Of a DNA stretch of 64,000 nt, positions 19,483 to 30,963 are shown in pieces. Positions within the stretch are counted from its first letter, which is position 1. The number at the start of each line of letters is the position of its first letter. This DNA is from Roseiarcus sp963805295 (GTDB taxonomy: Bacteria > Pseudomonadota > Alphaproteobacteria > Rhizobiales > Beijerinckiaceae). The notes beneath the pieces are model-generated. The model did no database searches. It saw nothing but the letters and a program-made list of their open reading frames with translations, and was not told the DNA's origin. Location: positions 167,165 through 231,164 of the forward strand of contig CAWDTW010000031.1 in the NCBI GenBank assembly GCA_963805295.1, in the 5' to 3' direction. A program made the translations under genes and the position numbers.

Positions 19483-20171
19483 CCGATCCCCCGCGCCAGA
19501 TGACTCTCGATTGGCCGCATCAGCCAAGTTTCGCGCGCGAGGATTTTCTTCCCGCCCCCTCGAACCGCGAGGCGCTCGACGCAATCGACCGCTGGCCGGC
19601 CTGGCCCGGCCGGATGTTGCTGCTGGTCGGACCGGAGGGAGCCGGGAAAAGCCACCTTGCGGCGCTCTGGGCGAAGACGGCCGGCGCCGTCACGCTCCAT
19701 GGCGAGACGCTCGGCGCGGCGAGCGGCCACGATCTCACTCAATGCTCCGCCTTGCTGATCGAGGACGCCGACCGGGTCGGCCAAGCCGAGGAGCGCGTGT
19801 TCTACCTCCTCAACGCGGCGCTTCAAGCCAACGCATGGGTGCTCCTCACGGCTCGCAACGAGCCAAGCGCCTGGGGACTGAAGATCCCGGACATCCTTTC
19901 GCGGTTGCGTCTCGCGCCCATCGTGCGGCTCGACACGCCCGACGTCGAGTTGACGGAGGCTGTCCTGTTCAAGCTGTTCAGCGATCGCCAGCTTCAGATT
20001 GAACCGCATGTGGTCGCCTATATCGCGATGAGAATTGAGCGGTCGCTCGGCGCCGCCCGTCGGCTCGTCGCAAGCCTGGACCGCGAGGCTTTGGCGAGAG
20101 GCCGGCGGGTGACCCGCGCCATGGCCGGCGAATTGATGCGCGAGATCGCGCCGGACGGCGAAGCGCCTTAG
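19479..20171 (+). CDS. hdaA: DnaA-homologue HdaA-type regulator
   Basis: A 230-residue protein resembling the AAA+ part of DnaA. Walker A is VGPEGAGKSH near residues 49-57 and Walker B is SALLIEDAD. The N-terminus (RQMTLDWPHQPSF) is the short clamp-binding-like peptide seen in Hda proteins, with QMTLDW matching a beta-clamp motif. Hda-type proteins promote ATP hydrolysis by DnaA after replication starts. The ATG at 19479 has a GAGGAA ahead of it and overlaps the permease stop by 4 bases. Confidence 0.85.
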   Translation: MTDPPRQMTLDWPHQPSFAREDFLPAPSNREALDAIDRWPAWPGRMLLLVGPEGAGKSHLAALWAKTAGAVTLHGETLGAASGHDLTQCSALLIEDADRVGQAEERVFYLLNAALQANAWVLLTARNEPSAWGLKIPDILSRLRLAPIVRLDTPDVELTEAVLFKLFSDRQLQIEPHVVAYIAMRIERSLGAARRLVASLDREALARGRRVTRAMAGELMREIAPDGEAP

Positions 20172-20283
20172 GCGAGACACAAACATGTGGTTAAAATTGG
20201 CTAAGGAGCCTCGAACGCTGTGGGAGCAGCGCGAAGGGGGGCTCGAATATTTAGAGAAAACGGGCGGGAACAAGGAGGCGACC

Positions 20284-20538
20284 GTGCGGAAGTCCCTCAT
20301 TCTGTTTCTTACGGCAGTTGGCGGAGGCGCGAGTTACGCGGGCGGAATTACCGCAGTCGGCGGCGATTTCTCAATGTCCGACCCGTCGACTTGGCGGTGG
20401 CATGTCAGTTCAATTCTCGCCCAGCAGCAAGAATTCAGGCTCACGATCCCTTCGGGCGGTCGGCGCTCTCGAAGCGGGCGCCTTCGATCAGCGGTACGAG
20501 CGTTATTCACCGCTCGGTCGTCCCGAACCCCTGCATAA
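20284..20538 (+). CDS. Possible small secreted protein, unrecognised
   Basis: A GTG at 20284 has a strong AGGAGG 8 bases upstream. It opens VRKSLILFLTAVGGGASYAG, a plausible short signal peptide, then SMSDPSTWRWH. The C-terminal third becomes Arg/Ser-rich and looks like non-coding sequence, so the gene may be truncated or shifted. I do not recognise a family. Treat it as a weak candidate. Confidence 0.3.
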   Translation: MRKSLILFLTAVGGGASYAGGITAVGGDFSMSDPSTWRWHVSSILAQQQEFRLTIPSGGRRSRSGRLRSAVRALFTARSSRTPA

Positions 20539-20660
20539 TCCTCCGTAGAATTACCGCCTTGAGGCGGATCGGCGCGCTCGGGGGTTCGAGTGCGTCGGCA
20601 CTCCGGGCGCGCGACCAAATCCGTTCGAAATTCCCATCGAACGGGACATCCGGAGGCGCG

Positions 20661-21029
20661 ATGAACGCCGTGCCTGACGTCAGGCGGCGGCCGTCGGTCT
20701 GTCCGCACGGCTGCCCTTCCGTATGCGCGCTCGACGTCGAGGCGATCGACGGAGAGCGGATCGGTCGGATCCGCGGGGCGCCCGCACAGACCTGCACGGC
20801 GGGCGTCATCTGCGCCAAGGTGGCTCGCTGCAGCGAACGAATCCACCATCCCGATCGGTTGGCCAAGCCGCTGCGGCGCGTCGGCCCCAAAGGCGCAGGA
20901 CAGTTCATACCGGTCGACTGGGACGAAGCGTTCGGCTGGGGGATCAATGCGCTCGTCGGCGACGACAGCGTGGCCCCGTTCGGCGGCGTCGCCTTCCACG
21001 ACGTGAGCGTCGGGGCGCGCCGCGCGTGA
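20661..21029 (+). pseudogene. N-terminal fragment of a molybdopterin oxidoreductase
   Basis: From an ATG at 20661, with a GGAGG ahead at 20652, the frame encodes the 4Fe-4S entry domain of a molybdopterin-dependent oxidoreductase. It contains CPHGCPSVCALDV, then CTAGVICAKV, then the HPDRLAKPLRRVGPKG stretch and PVDWDEAFGW. All four Cys ligands are present. After about 110 residues it breaks into unrelated sequence and stops at 21029, where real family members run to about 700 residues. The remainder is not found nearby, so this looks like a deletion remnant just upstream of accB. Confidence 0.75.
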
Positions 21030-21128
21030 AGGCGGGCTGTCCGCTGCTCTTTATTTGCCGGGGCGGGCGGGATATAGGGGCGGCGCAACCGCGACGACGT
21101 CGTCCCTTCCCCATCCGAGCAATACGCC

Positions 21129-21638
21129 ATGAAGAAGCCGTCCGGCCCGCGATCCGACGAGTCTGCGCAGAGCCTCGTCGACGTCGCCGCGATCGACCGG
21201 CTCGCCGGGATCGTCGCCAAATACGATCTGAGCGAGGTCGAGATCGATCTCGGCGAGCTGCATGTGCGGCTGGCGCGCGAACGAGCCGCTGTCGCAAGCC
21301 CGGCCTTCCCTCTGGCCCCTGCGCAAACTCTGGCGGCCGCCCGTCAGCCGGCGCCGGCGGAGACCGGCGCCGAGCCTTCTTCAGAGCCGGCGGCGGCCGA
21401 TCTGGCCGGCGCGGTGAAATCGCCGATGGTGGGGACGGCCTACTTGCGGCCGAGCCCGGAGGCCAAGCCCTTCGTCGAAGTGGGTTCTGTGGTGAAGATC
21501 GGAGACAAGCTGCTGCTCGTCGAGGCGATGAAGACCTTCAATGACATCGTCGCGCCGCGCGCGGGGAAGGTCGTCAGCATCCTTGTCGTCGACGGCGCGC
21601 CGGTCGAGTACGACCAGCCACTGATGGTCATCGAGTGA
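21129..21638 (+). CDS. accB: Acetyl-CoA carboxylase biotin carboxyl carrier protein
   Basis: A 169-residue BCCP. It has an N-terminal helical part, an Ala/Pro-rich linker near residues 55-95, and a C-terminal biotinyl domain with the biotin-attachment motif EAMKTFND near residue 136. This subunit carries carboxybiotin between AccC and the carboxyltransferase in the first step of fatty-acid synthesis. The accC gene follows 15 bases later. Confidence 0.95.
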   Translation: MKKPSGPRSDESAQSLVDVAAIDRLAGIVAKYDLSEVEIDLGELHVRLARERAAVASPAFPLAPAQTLAAARQPAPAETGAEPSSEPAAADLAGAVKSPMVGTAYLRPSPEAKPFVEVGSVVKIGDKLLLVEAMKTFNDIVAPRAGKVVSILVVDGAPVEYDQPLMVIE

Positions 21639-21653
21639 CCCGGACCGTCCTCG

Positions 21654-23009
<1,356 letters not shown>

Positions 23010-23042
23010 GCCGTCGATCGGACGAATGCCCGAGAGAAGCTG

Positions 23043-23903
23043 CTAGCCCAAGCGTTGCAGCGCCGCGCGCGCCGCGCCGTTGCCGGGATCGACCTGCACC
23101 GCGCGCTGGTAGGACTCGATCGCCTTTGCGCGATTGTTCAGCTTTTCATAGCAGAAACCCAGGCCTGCCCACGCCTCGCCATTGTAGGCGTTCACGTTCA
23201 GCGCGGCGTTGAAATCCTCGATCGCCGCTTCGTACTTGCCGGTTTTCATCAGGCTCTGTCCGCGCGCCTGATACGGGGCGCCGGCGAAGGGATCGCGGTC
23301 GATCGCATTGTTGAAATCGGTAATCGCCTGAACGTCGTTGCCCTGGCGTTGATAGATGAGCCCGCGCGCGTGATAGGCCTGCGCCCCTTCGGGGTTCAGT
23401 TGGATCGCCCGGTTGAGATCGGCTAGCGCGCCGTTGAAGTCGTTTTTCGAACGCAGAAGATTGCCGCGGCCGAGATAGGCGGCGGCGTCGTCGGGATTGA
23501 CCGCGATCGCCTGATTGAAGTCCTGCAGCGCCAGATCGTCCTTCTTTTGCTGACGGTAGGCGAGCGCCCGATTGGTGTAGGCTCCGGAGAAATGCGGGTC
23601 GAGCTCGATCGCGTGGCTGAAATCGTTGATCGCGTTGGAGTAGCGGCCAAGCTTCGCGTAGACGACGCCGCGCGTGTTGTACGCCACAGCGTCGCCCGGA
23701 TTGCGCTCGATGACCCCGTTCAGCGAGGCGATATTTCCGGCGTTGGAGGCCTGGGCGCCGGCGTCCGACTCGACTTCCGCGACATGTCCCGACGGATTGA
23801 GGCCGCCCATGGTTTCGCTGCAGGCGCCGAGCGCCAACGCCAGCGCGAGGGCCATTCCCGTCCGGGTCGACGCGCTTCCAAGCCTGACCATGCCGTTCAC
23901 CAT
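23043..23903 (-). CDS. TPR-repeat lipoprotein
   Basis: A protein of about 286 residues. The N-terminus after the Met is a lipoprotein signal peptide ending in a lipobox LGAC. It is followed by at least six 34-residue tetratricopeptide repeats, each with the A-x4-P-x-G or similar pattern (for example DAVAYNTRGVVYAKLGRYSNAIND). TPR lipoproteins act as scaffolds in the envelope. The frame is open to 24005 but crosses the rpsU terminator, so I place the start at the ATG at 23903, with 23891 as the alternative. It converges on accC. Confidence 0.85.
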   Translation of the reverse strand: MVNGMVRLGSASTRTGMALALALALGACSETMGGLNPSGHVAEVESDAGAQASNAGNIASLNGVIERNPGDAVAYNTRGVVYAKLGRYSNAINDFSHAIELDPHFSGAYTNRALAYRQQKKDDLALQDFNQAIAVNPDDAAAYLGRGNLLRSKNDFNGALADLNRAIQLNPEGAQAYHARGLIYQRQGNDVQAITDFNNAIDRDPFAGAPYQARGQSLMKTGKYEAAIEDFNAALNVNAYNGEAWAGLGFCYEKLNNRAKAIESYQRAVQVDPGNGAARAALQRLG

Positions 23904-23954
23904 TTCCGTCCACCGGTGCGACGCGACGCGACCCATTCGGAGACGAGGCGTGAA

Positions 23955-23990
23955 GCCCAAAAACAAAACCCCGCCGCGTCCGGGCGGGGT
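23955..23990 (-). terminator. Rho-independent terminator of rpsU
   Basis: Arms CCCCGCC (23969-23975) and GGCGGGG (23983-23989) form a 7-pair stem with a 7-base loop. On the minus strand this is followed by a TTTTGTTTTT tract. It lies 55 bases after the rpsU stop and upstream of the TPR gene start. Confidence 0.85.
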
Positions 23991-24044
23991 CCAAACTCTC
24001 GTCACGACTCAATATGTCTCGAGCGCGAAGCGCAGCCGCCCGGA

Positions 24045-24296
24045 TTAACCGGCCGAGCGCGGCGCGCCGACTGCGGGCTTCGCCTTGACCGGCAACAGGC
24101 CCTCTCGCTGCAGTTTCTTGCGCGCGAGCTTACGCGCGCGCCGAACGGCCTCAGCCTTCTCCCGCGCCCTCTTTTCCGACGGCTTCTCGTAATGGCCGCG
24201 TAGCTTCATCTCGCGGAAAATTCCCTCGCGCTGCATCTTCTTCTTGAGCGCCTTGAGGGCCTGATCGACGTTGTTGTCACGAACGAGTACTTGCAC
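24045..24296 (-). CDS. rpsU: 30S ribosomal protein S21
   Basis: An 83-residue basic protein with the S21 pattern: VLVRDNNVDQALKALKKKMQREG, then a REMKLRGHYEKPSEKRAREKAEA helix and a Lys/Arg-rich tail. The start is a GTG at 24296 with AGGA ahead. S21 binds near the 3' end of 16S rRNA and takes part in initiation. It is a single-gene unit with its own terminator. Confidence 0.96.
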   Translation of the reverse strand: MQVLVRDNNVDQALKALKKKMQREGIFREMKLRGHYEKPSEKRAREKAEAVRRARKLARKKLQREGLLPVKAKPAVGAPRSAG

Positions 24297-24512
24297 GGGC
24301 TATCCTGTGTTTTGAGGCAGAGCCTCGAAAGACCTGAGATTTGGCGAGAAACGCAAGCGCGCGCTACCCCTCAGGAAAGCGCGCCCAGTCGCCCCGCCAC
24401 TACCAGAACTGCACCTAATTGTCCAGCGCCGGCTTGCGCCCTGAACCGGCCAAACTTGCTGTTCCCTCGCCGCGCCGACCGTGGCATAGAGCGGCGAACC
24501 GGAATTCTCGCC

Positions 24513-24746
24513 ATGAACAGGATTGAGCGACGGCCCGCCGACGCGGGCGAAGCCAAAGTCGAGTTTTTCGACGGCGATTTTCGAATCGTCCGCCCGGGCG
24601 CCTTCGTGCGTTGCGCCGTCACCGGAGAGCCGATCCCGCTGGACGAACTGCGCTACTGGAGCGTCGACCGGCAGGAGGCCTACGCCAGCCCCGCCGCCTC
24701 GATGAAGCGCGAGGCCGAACAGAACCGCGACAACTTAAATCCCTGA
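24513..24746 (+). CDS. DUF2093 domain protein
   Basis: A 77-residue protein whose core (VEFFDGDFRIVRPGAFVRCAVTGEPIPLDELRYW) matches the small DUF2093 family found almost only in alphaproteobacteria. The function is unknown. A Cys in RCAVTG and the predicted beta-rich fold are typical. The start is the ATG at 24513, divergent from rpsU. Confidence 0.85.
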   Translation: MNRIERRPADAGEAKVEFFDGDFRIVRPGAFVRCAVTGEPIPLDELRYWSVDRQEAYASPAASMKREAEQNRDNLNP

Positions 24747-24906
24747 TTTTCCTGGCGTAGAGTCCGTTCGGCCGGACCCCGCCTGGGCGTCCGCGGATTC
24801 CCTAGTTGCAAAGCGCGCCCAGATGGTTCATATATGAACCGTCTCGCGGCGCGAACCACCAGCGCGGCCGCACGAGTCGTGTTCCCATGATGTGTCGAGG
24901 AGCAGC

Positions 24907-26697
24907 ATGCCGACTTACAAAGCGCCGGTGAGCGATACCGTTTTCCTACTGAACGACGTCTTCGACTATGCCGAATACGCCAACATGCCGGGTTTCTCGG
25001 ACGCGCCGATCGACGTCGTGAAAGCCGTGCTGACCGAGGGCGCGAAATTCATCGAGGAGGTGGTTCAGCCGCTGAATCGGTCGGGCGACATCGAGGGCTG
25101 CAAGCGCCATGACGACGGCGGCGTCACGACTCCGAAAGGATTCAAGCAGGCTTACAAGGGGCTCGTCGAAGGCGGCTGGGTCGGGCTTGCGGGCGATCCC
25201 GCTTATGGCGGCCAGGGCCTGCCGCATTTTCTCGCCGTGCTCTTCAGCGAGTACGCTTATTCCGCAAACCTCGCCTTCTCCATGTACCTCGGCCTGACCA
25301 ACGGCGCCGTGGCGGCGCTGATGGTCCACGCCAACGACGAGTTGAAGTCCCGCTATCTGCCGAAAATGACCACTGGCGAGTGGACCGGCACGATGTGCCT
25401 GACCGAGCCGCATTGCGGCACCGATCTCGGTCTCATCAAGACGCGCGCGGTCAAGCAGAGCGACGGCTCCTACGCCATCACCGGGCAGAAGATCTTCATC
25501 TCGGCCGGCGAGCACGATCTTGCCGACAACATCATTCACCTTGTCCTCGCCCGCATCGAGGGCGCGCCGGCCGGCGTCAAGGGCATCTCGCTCTTCCTCG
25601 TGCCGAAATTCCTGCCGGACGCCGAGGGTACGCCCGGCGAGCGCAACGGCGTCGTCTGCGGATCAATCGAACACAAGATGGGCATCCACGGCAACGCGAC
25701 GGCGGTGCTCAACTACGACGGCGCCGAGGGCTGGCTGGTCGGCGAAGAGCATCGCGGCCTCCCGGCGATGTTCGTGATGATGAACGGCGCGCGCCTCGGC
25801 GTGGCCGTACAGGGGCTCTCGATTTCCGAAGTCGCCTACCAGAACGCCGCCGCCTACGCGAAGGACCGCCGGCAGGGCCGGTCGCTCGAAGGTCCGGCGG
25901 AGCCGGACAAGCCGGCGGACATCCTGCTCGTCCACCCCGACGTGCGCCGGATGCTGCTCGAGGTCCGCGCCTTCAACGAAGCGGCGCGCGCGCTACTCGT
26001 CTGGATCGCGCTGTCGCAGGACGAGACGCTCCACGCTCTGGACGCCAAGACGCGCGAGACCGCCGACGATCGGCTCGGCCTGATGACCCCAGTGCTGAAG
26101 GGCGTGTTCACCGACCTCGGCTTCGCCAACGCCGTCAAGGCCCAGCAGGTGCTCGGCGGCCACGGCTACATCGCCGAGTGGGGCATGGAGCAGTTCGTGC
26201 GCGACGCCCGCATCGCCATGATTTATGAAGGCGCGAACGGGGTGCAGGCGCTCGATCTCGTCGGCCGCAAGCTGCCGAAGGACGGCGGCCGCGCGGTGAT
26301 GGCCTTCTTCGGCGAAGTGTCGCAATTCGTCGCGAGCGCGAAGGAGGAAGCGGCGCTGACGCCATATCTGAGCGGGCTGCAAGCCGCGCTCGGCCATCTG
26401 CAGCAGGCGAGCATGTGGCTCTCGCGCAACGGCCTCGCCGACCCCAATAACGCCGGCGCGGCCTCGACCGATTATATGCATCTCTTCGGCCTCACTGCGC
26501 TCGCCTACATGTGGGCGCGCATCGCCAAGGCGGTGCTCGCCCGCCAGGCGAAGGGCGAGAGCAACCCTGCGCTCGACGCGAAATTGACGGTCGCCAAGTT
26601 CTTCAATGAGCGTATGTTGCCGGAAACGGGGGCGCATCTGGCGCGGCTGACAGCGGGCGCCGCGACCCTGATGGCGCTTCCTGCCGACGCTTTTTGA
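24907..26697 (+). CDS. Acyl-CoA dehydrogenase (FadE type)
   Basis: A 596-residue flavoenzyme catalysing the first step of beta-oxidation. The middle domain has MCLTEPHCGTDLGLIKTRA and ITGQKIFISAGEHD. The C-terminal domain has QQVLGGHGYIAEWGMEQFVRDARIAMIYEGANG, the last part being the substrate/FAD contact region. The extra C-terminal extension of about 150 residues places it with the long DmdC/FadE-like group. The start at 24907 follows a GAGGAGC. It leads a GFA-thiolase-FadB gene row. Confidence 0.93.
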   Translation: MPTYKAPVSDTVFLLNDVFDYAEYANMPGFSDAPIDVVKAVLTEGAKFIEEVVQPLNRSGDIEGCKRHDDGGVTTPKGFKQAYKGLVEGGWVGLAGDPAYGGQGLPHFLAVLFSEYAYSANLAFSMYLGLTNGAVAALMVHANDELKSRYLPKMTTGEWTGTMCLTEPHCGTDLGLIKTRAVKQSDGSYAITGQKIFISAGEHDLADNIIHLVLARIEGAPAGVKGISLFLVPKFLPDAEGTPGERNGVVCGSIEHKMGIHGNATAVLNYDGAEGWLVGEEHRGLPAMFVMMNGARLGVAVQGLSISEVAYQNAAAYAKDRRQGRSLEGPAEPDKPADILLVHPDVRRMLLEVRAFNEAARALLVWIALSQDETLHALDAKTRETADDRLGLMTPVLKGVFTDLGFANAVKAQQVLGGHGYIAEWGMEQFVRDARIAMIYEGANGVQALDLVGRKLPKDGGRAVMAFFGEVSQFVASAKEEAALTPYLSGLQAALGHLQQASMWLSRNGLADPNNAGAASTDYMHLFGLTALAYMWARIAKAVLARQAKGESNPALDAKLTVAKFFNERMLPETGAHLARLTAGAATLMALPADAF

Positions 26698-26727
26698 AGG
26701 CTCTGAGGAGAGGGCGCGGGAGGTCCG

Positions 26728-27189
26728 ATGAGCGCAGAGGCGCAGTTTCGCTTGTCCGGCGGCTGCCAGTGCGGCGCGTTGCGCTATCGCCTGGAGGCCG
26801 CGCCGACGGGCGCGAACATCTGCCACTGCCGCATGTGCCAGAAGGCCAGCGGAGGGCCGTTGATGGCCTTCGCCGGCGTCCGGCTGGCGCAACTCGTCTG
26901 GACTCGCGGGAGACCCAAAGTCTTCGTGAGTTCGGCGGTCGCCGAGCGTGGTTACTGCCCTGAGTGCGGCACGCCGCTGACCTACCGGATCCTCGACCAC
27001 GACCGCATCTCGGTAACGATCGGCAGTCTCGACAACCCGTCGGCCGTCACCCCCGCGATGCAGTACGGCGCCGAATCGAAAGTTCCCTGGGTCGAATCGA
27101 TCGTCACGCTGCCGAAGCAGGACATCACGGGACTTTTTGGACCCAGCGTCAACATCGGTTCGCGCCAACACCCCGATCGCGACACCTGA
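26728..27189 (+). CDS. GFA-family zinc protein
   Basis: A 153-residue protein with the zinc-binding Cys pattern of the glutathione-dependent formaldehyde-activating (GFA) fold: GGCQCGALRY near residue 12, CHCRMCQKASGG near residue 32, and a third pair CPECGTPLTY near residue 76. Most such proteins are not true formaldehyde-activating enzymes, so I make no substrate claim. It has a GGGAGG ribosome site and lies between the acyl-CoA dehydrogenase and thiolase genes. Confidence 0.9.
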   Translation: MSAEAQFRLSGGCQCGALRYRLEAAPTGANICHCRMCQKASGGPLMAFAGVRLAQLVWTRGRPKVFVSSAVAERGYCPECGTPLTYRILDHDRISVTIGSLDNPSAVTPAMQYGAESKVPWVESIVTLPKQDITGLFGPSVNIGSRQHPDRDT

Positions 27190-27225
27190 ACGCCAATCGC
27201 GGCGCACGCCGCAGGGAGAACCAGC

Positions 27226-28435
<1,210 letters not shown>

Positions 28436-28458
28436 ACTCGAGACGGAGATCCAAGACT

Positions 28459-30667
28459 ATGAACCTCACCAATTTTCGCGTCGAAACCGACGCCGACGGC
28501 GTCGCGCTCGTCACCTGGGACAGCCCCGGCCGCTCCATGAACGTGCTGACTCCCGAAGTGATCGCCGAGATCGCGTCGATCGTCGACGCGATCACGAACG
28601 AGGCAGCGATCAAGGGCGCCGTCATCACCTCCGGCAAGGAGGGCTTTTCCGGCGGCGCCGACCTGACCATGTTGAAATCGATGGGCGACGAATACGCTCG
28701 GCTTGCCAGGGCGGAAGGCAAACAGGCGGCTATGCGCTTCTTCGTCGACCGCTCGAAGCAACTGTCGCTCGTCTATCGGCGGCTCGAGACCTGCGGCAAG
28801 CCGGTCGCCGCGGCGATCAACGGCGTCTGCATGGGCGGCGGATTCGAGCTGGCGCTCGCGTGCCACTATCGCATTGTCTCCGACACCGACAAGGCTCGCG
28901 TCGGACTGCCCGAAATCAAGGTCGGGCTCTTCCCGGGCGCCGGCGGCACGCAGCGCGTCGCGCGGCTGATGCCGACGCCGGACGCGCTTCAGATGCTTTT
29001 CAAGGGCGACCAGCTACGCCCCACCGCGGCGAAGAAGATGGGCCTCGTGCATGACGTCGCGTCCGCCGATCAGATCGTCGCGCTCGCCAAGGCCTGGGTT
29101 AAGGCCAATCCGAACGCCAAGGCGCCGTGGGACGATCCGAAATTCAAGCTGCCGTCGGGCAAGATCTTCTCGCCGCAGGGCATGTCGATCTGGCCGCCGG
29201 CCAACGCCATCTACCGGCGCGAGACTTACGACAACTATCCCGCGGCGAAGGCGGTGCTGATGAGCGTGTTCGAGGGTCTGCAGCTGCCGATGGACCTCGC
29301 GCTCGCGGTCGAGAGCAAGTATTTCGCCAACATCCTCTTGTCGAAGGAAGCCGCGGCGATGATCCGCTCGCTGTTCCTGTCGATGGGCGAGCTCAACAAG
29401 GGCGCGCGCCGGCCGGCGAACGTTCCGGCGACAAACCTGAAGAAGATCGGCGTGCTCGGCGCCGGCTTCATGGGCGCCGGCATCGCCTATGTCTCCGCCA
29501 ACGCCGGGCTCGAGGTCGTGCTGATCGACCGCAACCAGGAATTGGCCGACAAGGGCAAGGCCTATTCGGACAAGATCGTGAGTTCCCAGATCGCCAAGGG
29601 CCGCGCCAAGACGGCCGACAAGGACGCGCTGCTCGCCCGCATCAAGGCGACCGCCGACTACGCGGAGCTCGAGGGCTGCGACCTCGTCATCGAGGCGGTG
29701 TTCGAGGATCGCACGGTGAAGGCCGAAGCGACGAAGAAGGCTCAGGCCGCGCTCGGGCCGGACATCGTCTTCGCCAGCAACACCTCGACGCTGCCGATCA
29801 CCTCGCTCGCTGAGAATTCAGTGAACCCCGAGCATTTCATCGGCGTGCATTTCTTCTCGCCGGTCGAGAAGATGATGCTGGTCGAGATCATCATGGGCGA
29901 GAAGACCGACTCGAAGGCGCTGGCGACGGCGATGGACTTCGTGCGCGCGATCAGGAAGACGCCGATCGTCGTCAACGACTGTCGCGGCTTCTACGTCAAT
30001 CGCTGCGTCGCCAATTACATGGTCGAAGCCCACTCGATGGTGATGGAAGGGGTGCCGCCGGCGATGGTCGAGAACGCCGCCAAGATGGCCGGCATGCCGG
30101 TCGGGCCGTTGGCGCTCAACGACGAAGTCGGCGTCGATTTGAGCTGGAAGATCCTTCAGGCGGCCAAGAAGGATTCTGGGCCCCGGCGCCGTCGATCCTG
30201 CGCAGGAGAAGCTCATCGAGGCGATGGTGGTCAAGGACGGCCGCTACGGCCGCAAGAACGGAAAGGGCTTCTACGACTATCCGGCGAACGGGCCGAAGAG
30301 CCTGTGGCCGGGGCTTGCCGCGATCGTCGGCAAGCGGCTCGATCCTGACCGGATCAGCGTCAAGGACCTCGAGGATCGCTTCCTGTTCACCGCGGCGCTC
30401 GAGGCCGCCCGCTGCCTGTTCGAGGGCGTGGTGACCGATCCGCGAGAGGCCGACGTCGGGTCGATCCTCGGCTTCGGCTACGCGCCCTATTCGGGCGGCA
30501 CGCTGTCGTTCATCGACGGCATGGGGCCGAAGGCTTTCGTCGCGCGCGCCAAGGAGCTCGCGGCGAGGTACGGTTCCCGCTTCGAGCCGGGCGTGAAGCT
30601 CGTTCAGATGGCGGAGCGCGGCGAGACTTTCTACGGAACCTACGGCGAGAAGCGGAAGGCCGCGTAG
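28459..30667 (+). pseudogene. fadB: FadB/FadJ-type multifunctional beta-oxidation enzyme, one frameshift
   Basis: An enzyme of about 735 residues joining enoyl-CoA hydratase and 3-hydroxyacyl-CoA dehydrogenase. The N-terminal crotonase part has FSGGADLTML and GVCMGGGFELALACHYRI. The NAD domain starts GVLGAGFMGAGIAY near residue 333, and the dehydrogenase motif is HFFSPVEKMMLVE. The last 148 residues (GRYGRKNGKGFYDYP onward) are in another frame. One extra T near 30175 restores KKDLGPGAVDPAQEK. It ends just before a strong terminator. Confidence 0.92.
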
Positions 30668-30681
30668 TGCCTTTACGCCGC

Positions 30682-30960
30682 TCATCGCCAAAGAAAGCCC
30701 CCGCCGAAGGCGACTTCGGCGGGGGCTTTTTTTGCGCCTGGTCCCGTTCGGACGGCTTGGGCGGAGAGCATGCGCTGCGGCGTTCGGGCGCCGACCAGAA
30801 TGGCGATGTCGCCGTGCTCGTCTTTGACGGCGATGCGGCATCCCGGCAGGTTGAAGCGCATCGCGAGCTTGGCGACGCGTTCCCACGCGTGCGCGGGTTT
30901 CTCGAGCTCCACGCCTTTCACGCTATACAGGACACTGTCGCCCTGCCAGACTTCGAAGTC
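30682..30960 (-). pseudogene. Small gene remnant next to IS630
   Basis: The minus-strand frame reads DFEVWQGDSVLYS, then VKGVELEKPAHAWERV, then RIAVKDEHGDIAILVGARTP, which looks like real protein. The frame is closed by a TAA directly at the IS630 end, so the natural 5' end is lost or changed. A GTG at 30921 could start a shortened form. The 3' end runs over the fadB terminator. I do not recognise the family; a gene damaged by the insertion is the simplest reading. Confidence 0.4.
30694..30733 (+). terminator. Rho-independent terminator after the beta-oxidation genes
   Basis: A long GC-rich inverted repeat (AGCCCCCGCCGAAG with its complement CTTCGGCGGGGGCT) with a 4-base loop is followed directly by a run of seven T. 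It starts 27 bases after the fadB stop. Confidence 0.92.
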
Positions 30961-30963
30961 TTA

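Noticed and set aside
20220..20660. Upstream extension of the molybdopterin-enzyme fragment
   Set aside because: The sequence before the ATG at 20661 has shadow composition, while the start at 20661 has a ribosome site and the conserved Cys motif soon after.
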